From positions 1 to 7,162 of the forward strand of contig CANKOT010000115.1 in NCBI GenBank assembly GCA_947484245.1: a DNA stretch of 7,162 bases. The letters run 5' to 3'. The number at the start of each line of letters is the position of its first letter. Within the stretch, counting starts at the first letter, position 1. Positions 1-6,310 of this stretch are shown here, one piece after another. The translations under genes were made by a program, and so were the position numbers. This DNA is from Comamonadaceae bacterium. Its GTDB lineage: Bacteria; Pseudomonadota; Gammaproteobacteria; Burkholderiales; Burkholderiaceae. Under the pieces are notes generated by a model. The model saw only the letters and a program-made list of their open reading frames with translations. It searched no databases and had not been told where the DNA came from.

Positions 1-336
1 GCCAAAAATTCAGGCGAAGCCACTGTGCACAGCGTGAAGAAAAGCTTGACCGAATACGGCGACAAAATTGAAGCCGACGAGAAAACCAAAATCGAAGCCG
101 CCGTGAAAGAATTGGAAGAAGCATTGAAAGGCGAAGACAAAGACGCCATCTCTGCTAAAACCGAAATCCTCATGACCGTCAGCCAGAAATTGGGCGAAAA
201 AATGTACGCCGACATGCAAGCCAAAGAAGCCGCTGCCGGTGGCGCAGCTGCTGGCCCTGGTGGTTCTGGCGCAGAAGCAAAACCTGCAGACGACAATGTG
301 GTCGACGCAGAAGTGAAAGAAGTGAAAAAGGCTTAA
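1..336 (+). CDS. dnaK: Chaperone protein DnaK (Hsp70), C-terminal 111 residues, 5' end outside window
   Basis: The reading frame is open from base 1 to the TAA at 334-336. It encodes the end of the ATP-dependent Hsp70 chaperone, which binds exposed hydrophobic segments of cytosolic proteins and cycles with DnaJ and GrpE. Seen here are the helical lid of the substrate-binding domain ([14 protein letters not shown], then [15 protein letters not shown]), a Gly/Ala-rich flexible linker ([14 protein letters not shown]), and the conserved acidic tail [12 protein letters not shown], which matches the DDVVDAEFEEV tail of E. coli DnaK. A GTG at 25 is internal and not a start. The ATPase domain and most of the substrate-binding domain lie upstream of the window. 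The next gene is dnaJ, 97 bp away on the same strand, the standard dnaKJ order. Confidence 0.97.
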   Translation, partial: AKNSGEATVHSVKKSLTEYGDKIEADEKTKIEAAVKELEEALKGEDKDAISAKTEILMTVSQKLGEKMYADMQAKEAAAGGAAAGPGGSGAEAKPADDNVVDAEVKEVKKA

Positions 337-343
337 GCCTTTT
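326..343 (+). repeat. 18-bp perfect palindrome centred on the dnaK stop codon
   Basis: The sequence AAAAGGCTTAAGCCTTTT is a perfect palindrome with the dnaK stop codon TAA at its centre. In RNA it could fold into a 7-bp stem with a UUAA loop, followed by a short U run. It is A/U-rich at the base, so at most a weak terminator or a 3'-end stabiliser. It may simply reflect the Ala-stop codon context. Confidence 0.4.
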
Positions 344-365
344 CCTCAAGGGCAATCGCCCAAGC

Positions 366-406
366 CGCCGCGTTAGCGTATTCCTCTGGAAATCGCTGGC
401 GCGGCG
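366..406 (+). terminator. Hairpin between dnaK and dnaJ, possible attenuator or partial terminator
   Basis: Bases 366-378 (CGCCGCGTTAGCG) pair with 394-406 (CGCTGGCGCGGCG) over 13 consecutive positions, eleven Watson-Crick pairs plus two G-U wobbles that exist only in RNA of this strand. The 15-base interval can add a small inner stem (TTCC with GGAA). The 3' side is followed by TTCTTGTT, a T-rich but interrupted tract. That fits an imperfect intrinsic terminator letting some transcription through to dnaJ, or an mRNA processing or stability element. Function is inferred; the pairing is directly visible. Confidence 0.55.
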
Positions 407-433
407 TTCTTGTTCAAACCGTAGCACAACACA

Positions 434-1576
434 ATGGCCAAAAGAGACTTTTACGAAGTATTAGGATTAGCCAAGAACGCCTCTGAAGAAGAGATTAAAA
501 AGGCGTATCGCAAATTGGCCATGAAGTTCCACCCTGACCGTCATCAGGGCGACGATGCCAAAGAAGCTGAGGCCAAATTCAAAGAGGTCAAAGAGGCCTA
601 CGAGATGTTGTCAGACGCACAGAAACGTGCCGCCTACGACCAGTACGGTCACGCCGGTGTCGACCCCAACATGCGCGGCGCTAGCGGCGGCGCTGAAGGT
701 TTTGGTGGTTTCGGTGAAGCCTTTGGCGACATCTTTGGCGACATCTTTGGCCAGCAACGCGGCGGTGGCGGTCGCGGCGGTCGACAAGTGTTCCGAGGTG
801 GCGATTTGAGTTACGCCATGGAAGTCAATTTGGAAGAAGCCGCTGCTGGCAAAGATGCACAAATTCGCATTCCAAGCTGGGATGAGTGCGATCCATGTGG
901 TGGTTCGGGTGCCAAAAAAGGTACCAGCGCCAAAACATGTGGCACTTGCCAAGGCTCGGGCACAGTGCAAATGCGCCAAGGCTTTTTCAGCGTGCAGCAA
1001 ACCTGCCCGCACTGCCGTGGTTCCGGCAAAATCATTGCAGACCCCTGCCCTTCTTGCAGCGGCCAAGGCAAGCTTAAAAAACAAAAAACGCTCGAGGTCA
1101 AAATCCCTGCAGGCATCGACGACGGCATGCGCATTCGCAGCACGGGCAATGGTGAGCCGGGCACCAATGGCGGACCGCCTGGCGACTTGTACATTGAAAT
1201 CCGCCTTAAGAAACACGAAATCTTTGAGCGCGATGGTGACGACTTGCATTGCTCGGTCCCCATTGGCTTCAGCAAAGCGGCTCTCGGCGGTGAAATCGAT
1301 GTACCCACCCTCAGTGGCAAAGCCGCCATTGACATTCCTGAAGGCACGCAAACTGGCAAGCAATTCCGTTTGCGCGGCAAAGGCATCAAAGGCGTTCGCG
1401 CCAGCTACCCTGGCGACTTGTATTGCCACATCACGGTTGAAACGCCCGTCAAACTCACAGAGCACCAACGCAAGCTGCTCAAAGAGTTTGACGAGTCTTT
1501 GCAAAAAGGCGGCGCCAAGCACATGCCGACTGGCAACAGTTGGACGGACAAACTCAAAGGTTTGTTCGGGGCTTAA
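434..1576 (+). CDS. dnaJ: Chaperone protein DnaJ (Hsp40), full length
   Basis: This 380-residue cytosolic co-chaperone delivers unfolded substrates to DnaK and stimulates its ATP hydrolysis. It is a complete class A (type I) DnaJ. The J domain is at residues 1-70, with the catalytic HPD at 33-35. A Gly/Phe-rich segment follows at about 80-123, containing GDIFGDIFG encoded by a 12-bp tandem duplication at 722-745. The zinc region at about 150-215 has all four CxxC motifs (C152/C155, C169/C172, C191/C194, C205/C208), most followed by GSG or GQG. The C-terminal substrate-binding beta domains run from about 217 to 340. The length is typical of the family. [11 protein letters not shown] is the canonical N-terminus and fixes the ATG, although no clear Shine-Dalgarno precedes it. 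It follows dnaK and could be co-transcribed through the intergenic hairpin. No heat-shock promoter was seen in the spacer. Confidence 0.98.
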   Translation: MAKRDFYEVLGLAKNASEEEIKKAYRKLAMKFHPDRHQGDDAKEAEAKFKEVKEAYEMLSDAQKRAAYDQYGHAGVDPNMRGASGGAEGFGGFGEAFGDIFGDIFGQQRGGGGRGGRQVFRGGDLSYAMEVNLEEAAAGKDAQIRIPSWDECDPCGGSGAKKGTSAKTCGTCQGSGTVQMRQGFFSVQQTCPHCRGSGKIIADPCPSCSGQGKLKKQKTLEVKIPAGIDDGMRIRSTGNGEPGTNGGPPGDLYIEIRLKKHEIFERDGDDLHCSVPIGFSKAALGGEIDVPTLSGKAAIDIPEGTQTGKQFRLRGKGIKGVRASYPGDLYCHITVETPVKLTEHQRKLLKEFDESLQKGGAKHMPTGNSWTDKLKGLFGA

Positions 1577-1658
1577 GCTTGATCCCATTGAAGGGCGTGT
1601 TTGGGCAATGGCCAGGAGCGGGCACTCTGAGAACACAAAGCAGTCTCTATAATCGCCC
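1577..1658 (+). promoter_or_regulatory. Promoter of the phosphoethanolamine transferase gene, perfect -10 at 1648-1653
   Basis: TATAAT at 1648-1653 is an exact sigma-70 -10 box, five bases before the ATG at 1659. Transcription from it would start roughly at the start codon, giving a leaderless mRNA. The -35 side is weak: CTGAGA at 1627-1632 matches TTGACA at four of six positions but with only a 15-base spacer. There is no TG extended -10. An activator may therefore be needed. A loose inverted repeat, CCATTG (1585-1590) with CAATGG (1606-1611), lies upstream and lacks a T tail, so it is not a good terminator for dnaJ but could be an operator. Confidence 0.55.
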
Positions 1659-3320
1659 ATGACATTCCTAAGCCGCGCTTCTTCAGTCTTCAAAGAAAGT
1701 CATTGGCATCCTAACTGGATTGTCGTCATTGGCAGTCTGTGGTTGGCCAGCATAGGCAACATTGCCCTTTGGCTTCAAGTTCACCAATTGCCGGAAGTCA
1801 ATGGCCTGAGAGGCTTTGCTTTTGCCATGGGTTTTGGCGTCATCATCATAGCCACACTGACACTCATCTTGAGTTTTCTTAACTGGCGATGGCTCCTCAA
1901 ACCCACACTCACTGTTTTCTTTTTGAGTGCAGCCAGTGGTGGCTATTTCATGATGAGCTATCACATCGTGATCGACAGCACCATGATCACCAACGTGCTT
2001 CAAACGGACACTCATGAAGCCTTAGATTTGATGAATTGGCGCATGCTGATCAGTCTGGTCTTACTTGGAATTCTGCCTTGTTGGGTCCTTTGGAAAACAC
2101 CTGTCAAAACTTTGCGACTTAGTCAACAAGTCGTCAGTAACACCCTCAGCGGCTTAACCGCAATGATCGTCATCTTGGGGTCATTGCTGGCCATCTATCA
2201 AGACTTTTCGTCGATCATGCGCAATCACACCGACTTGCGGTATTTGGTGAACCCTCTCAACAGTTATTACGCCATTGGCATGGTCGCCGCCAAGCCCTTT
2301 CAGCTTGACAACCATATTTTCTTACCGATCGGTCAAGATGCCAAAGTCGCTAGCCTCAAACCCAAGGAGAAACCAACCCTCTTGTTGCTGGTGTTAGGTG
2401 AAACAGCACGCATGGGCAACTTCGGCGTCAATGGTTATGAGCGCCCCACCACGCCAGAACTGGCCAACGAAGACATCATCAGTCTGAAAGGCGTGATGTC
2501 CTGCGGCACCAGCACAGCCACTTCTGTGCCATGCATGTTTTCGCATCTGGGCAAAGTAAATTTTGAAGCTCGTAAAAACAACTACGAAAGCCTGATCGAT
2601 GTCTTGCATCATGCCGGCTTGGCAGTGATTTGGATCGACAATCAATCAGGCTGCAAAGGTGTTTGCGAACGCACCCCTCATGTCCTGACCAAAGAATTGG
2701 CGCATCCAAGTTTGTGCCACGACGGCGAATGCTTCGATGAAATCATGCTTCAACAGATTGATGAAAAAATTCAAGCACTGCCCGCAGAACGCCGTGCCAA
2801 GGGCGTGGTAGTCGTCATGCACCAAATGGGCAGTCATGGCCCCACCTATTACAAAAGAGTGCCCGATGACTTCAAGAAATTCAAGCCAGAATGCACCAGC
2901 AACGCCCTGCAGGAGTGCTCTCGCGAACAAGTTGTCAACTCGTTTGACAACACCATTCTCTACACCGACCATTTCTTGGGCCAAGCCATTCAATGGCTAA
3001 AAAAATCAGAGGCCACTTCAGCGACCGCATTACTTTACGTTTCAGACCACGGTGAATCTTTGGGTGAAAATAATTTGTATTTGCACGGGCTGCCCTACCG
3101 TATCGCACCTGATGTACAAAAGCAGGTACCCTGGATCACATGGTGGTCTTCCACATTTAAAAACCAATCTGGTTTGTCATGGCGTTGTTTGAAAAACAAA
3201 ACTGAGACTGCTTTCAAGCATGACAACTATTTCCATTCAGTCCTTGGACTGATGAAGGTCAGCAGTGAGGTCTATCAAGACAAGCTTGACCTGCATGCAG
3301 ACTGTCACCTCAATTTATAA
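1659..3320 (+). CDS. eptA: Lipid A phosphoethanolamine transferase, EptA/MCR family
   Basis: This 553-residue inner-membrane enzyme should transfer phosphoethanolamine from phosphatidylethanolamine to lipid A phosphate, lowering surface negative charge and polymyxin binding. About five hydrophobic helices occupy residues 20-180 and are followed by a periplasmic sulfatase-like domain. Aligned from memory with MCR-1, the zinc and catalytic residues are present: E248 (LGETARMGNFG), nucleophile T286 (SCGTSTATSVPCMFS), D463 and H464 (SDHGESLGENNLYLHGLPY), plus H393 (GSHGP) and H476. Ten cysteines in the periplasmic part (282, 292, 332, 336, 353, 358, 412, 420, 510, 549) could form five disulfides, as I recall for neisserial EptA. 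An in-frame TAA at 1650-1652 forbids a longer start. The gene stands alone, with no two-component regulator beside it. It looks chromosomal, not like a mobile mcr cassette. The exact lipid A or core acceptor is not certain. Confidence 0.9.
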   Translation: MTFLSRASSVFKESHWHPNWIVVIGSLWLASIGNIALWLQVHQLPEVNGLRGFAFAMGFGVIIIATLTLILSFLNWRWLLKPTLTVFFLSAASGGYFMMSYHIVIDSTMITNVLQTDTHEALDLMNWRMLISLVLLGILPCWVLWKTPVKTLRLSQQVVSNTLSGLTAMIVILGSLLAIYQDFSSIMRNHTDLRYLVNPLNSYYAIGMVAAKPFQLDNHIFLPIGQDAKVASLKPKEKPTLLLLVLGETARMGNFGVNGYERPTTPELANEDIISLKGVMSCGTSTATSVPCMFSHLGKVNFEARKNNYESLIDVLHHAGLAVIWIDNQSGCKGVCERTPHVLTKELAHPSLCHDGECFDEIMLQQIDEKIQALPAERRAKGVVVVMHQMGSHGPTYYKRVPDDFKKFKPECTSNALQECSREQVVNSFDNTILYTDHFLGQAIQWLKKSEATSATALLYVSDHGESLGENNLYLHGLPYRIAPDVQKQVPWITWWSSTFKNQSGLSWRCLKNKTETAFKHDNYFHSVLGLMKVSSEVYQDKLDLHADCHLNL

Positions 3321-3791
3321 AAAACGATCGAGTAATTTTCGAGAATAGCGGTCCATCTGGGTCACATCACGAATGAGAAACTGAACGCCATGGCCGTCGG
3401 TCACAAGCAAAACGGTGCCAGACAAGCGTCGAACGTCTTCTTCACCTTTGAGCAGCAAAGTGGTTCGACCCCGATCAGTTTCGATGTCCCAAATACTGGG
3501 CGTCACAAAAGTACTCACGCCGTATAACTTCAAAATTGCTGGCATGAATTCGCGTTGCGTGATGGCTACCAAAATTTTGGCGCGTACTGCGTCAGCCAGC
3601 AAATTCAAATGTGGGATCCAAAGCAACTCTTTACCATCCACATTCACCAAGGCGATGCCCTCATCGGGCGCTGCAACAGGAAATGACCGAACGGCCATAA
3701 CATGGTCGTGCCGCGTGCCATCAGCAGCGACAAAGAACCAACGTCCCGAAGGCGCTTGATCAAACTGAATGTTTATCAATTCTGCGCTCAT
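3315..3791 (-). CDS. DUF1854 family protein associated with cyanophycin metabolism
   Basis: This 158-residue protein has no signal peptide or membrane helix and should be cytosolic. I recognise it as DUF1854, a family I know from cyanophycin gene clusters with no established biochemical role. Characteristic stretches are the central ITQREFMPAILKLYGVST (77-94), then WDIETDRGRTTLLLKGEEDVRRL (101-123) and RDVTQMDRYSRKLLDRFL at the C-terminus. The middle mixes charged and hydrophobic residues as in a small alpha/beta fold. Its ATG overlaps the stop of the upstream ABC transporter gene (ATGA at 3788-3791), so translation is probably coupled and the two proteins likely work together in fixed ratio. 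Its own stop overlaps the convergent eptA stop. A role as cytosolic partner or regulator of the exporter is inference. Confidence 0.85.
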   Translation of the reverse strand: MSAELINIQFDQAPSGRWFFVAADGTRHDHVMAVRSFPVAAPDEGIALVNVDGKELLWIPHLNLLADAVRAKILVAITQREFMPAILKLYGVSTFVTPSIWDIETDRGRTTLLLKGEEDVRRLSGTVLLVTDGHGVQFLIRDVTQMDRYSRKLLDRFL

Positions 3792-6124
3792 GCAGCCACC
3801 GACTCTCTTAACACTGCGCCTTCAGATTCAGCCTGTCTTTGTTGCGCTTCATACAAACGCCAATAGGCACCCTTGGTTTCAATCAACGCATCGTGCGTAC
3901 CTTCTTCAACAATCAAGCCTTTGTCCATGACCACCAAACGATCCGCTTGACGCAGGGTCGACAAGCGGTGTGCAATGGCAATGGTGGTTCGACCTCGAAC
4001 CAAATTGTCCAGCGCGTTTTGAATTTCTTTTTCGGTTTCCGTGTCTACCGCCGAAGTGGCCTCGTCCAAAATCAGAATGCGAGGATTGATGAGCAATGCG
4101 CGGGCAATGGAAACTCGCTGACGCTCGCCGCCTGACAGTCCTTGCCCACGCTCGCCCACCAAAGAGTCATAACCCTGTGGCATGCGCAAAATAAATTCAT
4201 GGGCATGTGCAGCTCTGGCTGCTGCCACAACCTGTTCACGCGTGGCCTCTGGCATGCCGTAGGCAATGTTGTCTGCGATGGTGCCAAAGAACAAGAATGG
4301 CTCTTGCAGAACCAAGCCAATGTGCCGGCGGTAATCGGCCACCTTGAGTTGCTTGATATCGACACCGTCCAGGGTAATGCTGCCTTCAGACAAATCGTAA
4401 AAACGACACATTAAATTAACCAAGGTACTTTTGCCCGAGCCACTGTGACCCACCAAGCCAATCATCTCGCCAGGCTTGATGTCTAAATTCAACTTTTTGA
4501 TGACTGCACGATTGCCATAACGAAAGCTGGCATCCGTCAAAGTGATGCGGCCTTCTACTTTGGGCAAGGCAACAGGATTGACAGGTTCAGGCACGCTAGA
4601 GACATGGTCTAGAATTTCGAAAATTCGCTTGGCGCCAGAAGCTGCTTTTTGCGTGCTAGAAACAATGCGGCTCATGCCGTCAAGGCGCGTATAAAAGCGA
4701 CCGATGTAAGCCAAAAATGCCGTTAACACGCCCACCGTGATTTGGTCTTTAGAAACCAGCCAAATTCCAAAACCCCAAACCACCAGCAGACCCACTTCCG
4801 TCATCAGGGTCACCGTGGGAGAAAACAGGGACCAAACACGATTGAGTCGATCATTGACGAGCAAGTTGTGCTGATTGGCATCCATGAAACGCTGTGCCTC
4901 ACGCTCTTCTTGCGCAAAAGCTTTGACGACACGAATGCCTGGAATGGTGTCAGTCAACACGTTGGTGACCTCCGACCAAACGCGGTCAATTTTCTCGAAA
5001 CCTGTGCGCAATCTTTCACGAACCACATGAATCAACCAGCCAATAAAGGGCAATGGCAAGAGGGTGACCAAGGCCAAGGTGGGGTTGATAGAAAACAAAA
5101 TGACAGCTGTCATCATGATCATCAAAATATCGGTGGCAAAGTCCAATAAGTGAAGTGAGAGAAAAACGTTGATGCGGTCAGTTTCGCTGCCGATCCGGGC
5201 AATCAAATCACCGGTTCGACGGCCGCCAAAGTACTCCAACGATAACTTCAGTAAATGTTGGTAAGTGCTCGTTCTTAAATCCGCACCGATGCGCTCCGAG
5301 ACAAGCGCCAAAATGTAAGTTTTGATCCACCCCAAACCCCACGCCACGATGGCAGACGCCAGCAAAGCCAAGAGGTACCAAGATACCGTTTCAGGATCGA
5401 TGCGCTCTCCATTTTGATAGGGAATGAGGACATCGTCCATCAAGGGCATCGTGAGGTAAGGCGGAACCAAGGTGGCCGCGGTCGATGCCAAGGTCAAAAC
5501 AAAACCCAGCAGGAGTTGCCCTCGGTACGGCTTGGCAAAACGCCAAAGTTTGAACAAGGTCCATGTTGAAGTGGGCGCTTGGTCTTTTTCTAAGCAAACG
5601 GGACACTCCTCTTCAGAGGCGTCCACCACATTCTGGCAAACAGGACACAGACTGTGCAGCATCTGGCCGACGCCAGGCTCCGGCCAATCTAAGTCACTTG
5701 CAGGCTCAGAAGCCAAGGACTGGCCCAAAAATGTGGCAGCTTGAGTCTGACCCAACAGATGATTTTCGACACGCAATTTCCACCTGAGAACGGCTGCCTC
5801 AAGTCCCAGCGTGAAACGCCAGGCCGACAACCTCTGCCCCCCCTGATGCAAGGACAAGGTGCCCACACCGGCGTGATCGAGCACTCGCAGGGTCAAATCT
5901 GGGGTCAATGGCCAGATATTCCAACTTTTTTGAGCCTCGTCCGAAGAGATGACCCTTTGATCGGTCAAAATAACCAGTGTTTTTTTGAAGATTAATTCAT
6001 CATTCAGGTCAACCTCTAGCCATGCTAGAACGTTTTCACCATGGTGAACTCGAGACAACACGCCCTCCTGCCAAAAAAACGGCAATCCCAGCAAATCGAT
6101 GGGAGGATGGATATTGGAGTTCAT
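3788..6124 (-). CDS. ABC exporter half-transporter with PH-like and zinc-ribbon N-terminal extension, cyanophycin-associated
   Basis: This 778-residue protein has fused membrane and ATPase parts (MsbA/LmrA-like exporter architecture) and probably works as a homodimer in the inner membrane. Residues 1-157 are an extra cytosolic region; FKKTLVILTDQRVIS (46-60) and the later WRFTLGLEAAVLRW resemble a bacterial PH-like fold. A zinc ribbon follows: C160, C163, C174, C177. The membrane domain is about 190-490 with six hydrophobic segments. The ATPase domain is about 520-760: Walker A GHSGSGKST (559-567), Q607, signature LSGGE (663-667), Walker B ILILDE with catalytic E688, and H-loop H719, all intact. 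Typical half-exporters are near 580-600 residues, so the extension explains the length. It heads the operon with the DUF1854 gene and is divergent from cphA. Substrate is unknown; export of a peptide or cyanophycin-derived product is a guess. The start is weakly supported, with no clear Shine-Dalgarno. Confidence 0.92.
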   Translation of the reverse strand: MNSNIHPPIDLLGLPFFWQEGVLSRVHHGENVLAWLEVDLNDELIFKKTLVILTDQRVISSDEAQKSWNIWPLTPDLTLRVLDHAGVGTLSLHQGGQRLSAWRFTLGLEAAVLRWKLRVENHLLGQTQAATFLGQSLASEPASDLDWPEPGVGQMLHSLCPVCQNVVDASEEECPVCLEKDQAPTSTWTLFKLWRFAKPYRGQLLLGFVLTLASTAATLVPPYLTMPLMDDVLIPYQNGERIDPETVSWYLLALLASAIVAWGLGWIKTYILALVSERIGADLRTSTYQHLLKLSLEYFGGRRTGDLIARIGSETDRINVFLSLHLLDFATDILMIMMTAVILFSINPTLALVTLLPLPFIGWLIHVVRERLRTGFEKIDRVWSEVTNVLTDTIPGIRVVKAFAQEEREAQRFMDANQHNLLVNDRLNRVWSLFSPTVTLMTEVGLLVVWGFGIWLVSKDQITVGVLTAFLAYIGRFYTRLDGMSRIVSSTQKAASGAKRIFEILDHVSSVPEPVNPVALPKVEGRITLTDASFRYGNRAVIKKLNLDIKPGEMIGLVGHSGSGKSTLVNLMCRFYDLSEGSITLDGVDIKQLKVADYRRHIGLVLQEPFLFFGTIADNIAYGMPEATREQVVAAARAAHAHEFILRMPQGYDSLVGERGQGLSGGERQRVSIARALLINPRILILDEATSAVDTETEKEIQNALDNLVRGRTTIAIAHRLSTLRQADRLVVMDKGLIVEEGTHDALIETKGAYWRLYEAQQRQAESEGAVLRESVAA

Positions 6125-6132
6125 AAAAATTC

Positions 6133-6180
6133 AAACAGCAAAAGTCAGCTCGTGTTGGCGGCAAATAAAAACAGCAAAAG
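6133..6180. repeat. Two identical 12-bp direct repeats, 36 bp apart
   Basis: AAACAGCAAAAG occurs at 6133-6144 and again at 6169-6180. The copies lie 9 to 47 bp upstream of the ABC start codon, in the leader or promoter of the leftward operon. An exact 12-mer twice in under 200 bp suggests either a paired binding site for a regulator or a local duplication. Period 36 is not a clean multiple of the helical turn (about 3.4 turns). Confidence 0.5.
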
Positions 6181-6237
6181 AAGCGGCCAGGACACAGCCC
6201 ATGCACCTTTTTTATCAGACGATCCTTGCCAGTGCTG

Positions 6238-6254
6238 CAACTGGCCGGCCATTG
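6238..6254. promoter_or_regulatory. Possible operator: palindrome TGGCCGGCCA with near-symmetric flanks
   Basis: TGGCCGGCCA at 6242-6251 is a perfect 10-bp palindrome. It is flanked by CAA (6238-6240) and TTG (6252-6254), which would extend the symmetry to 16 bp but for one extra C at 6241. It lies 57-73 bp from the cphA start and touches the weak leftward -35 element, a suitable place for a shared repressor or activator. No known regulator motif is recognised. Confidence 0.3.
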
Positions 6255-6310
6255 TATCCCCGGACACAAAACGCCCCGTGCCTTCGCTCAGAATTGTGAA
6301 AAGCACAAAA

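Larger units (their letters stand above)
6125..6310. promoter_or_regulatory. Divergent control region between the ABC exporter operon and cphA
   Basis: These 186 bp must hold the promoters of both units. A weak sigma-70 candidate for the leftward operon is TTGCAG (reverse complement of 6235-6240) and GATAAA (reverse complement of 6211-6216) with an 18-base spacer. I find no convincing rightward promoter. Two possible regulator sites stand out and are listed separately: a direct repeat near the ABC gene and a palindrome in the middle. Neither flanking start codon has a strong Shine-Dalgarno sequence. Confidence 0.5.

Noticed and set aside
722..745. 12-bp tandem duplication in dnaJ as a slippage mutation
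   Set aside because: It encodes GDIFGDIFG in the Gly/Phe region, which I know as a common DnaJ feature; it keeps the frame and is ordinary.
1572..1588. CTTAAG upstream of eptA as a PmrA box
   Set aside because: A PmrA site needs a second half-site five bases on; bases 1583-1588 read TCCCAT. The same CTTAAG arises at the dnaK end simply from an Ala GCT codon followed by TAA.
855..1652. A 265-codon open frame on the + strand in another frame of dnaJ
   Set aside because: The product is low-complexity, rich in Ala, Lys and Ser, with no recognisable domain; it is an out-of-frame reading of dnaJ.
611..1693. A 360-codon open frame on the - strand opposite dnaJ
   Set aside because: It mirrors the strongly biased codons of dnaJ, runs past its end into eptA, and resembles no protein family. 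dnaJ accounts for the sequence.
3318..3345. CGATCG and TCGA repeats after eptA as a terminator
   Set aside because: Only about four base pairs can form and there is no stable stem followed by T residues.
6202..6207. TGCACC as an NtrC half-site, attractive for a nitrogen-storage gene
   Set aside because: No matching GGTGCA half lies at the right distance, and a lone 6-mer is expected by chance.
6242..6256. TGGCCGGCCATTGTA as a sigma-54 promoter for cphA
   Set aside because: It resembles TGGCAC-N5-TTGCA, but the spacing is one base short and the essential GC at -12 is absent.
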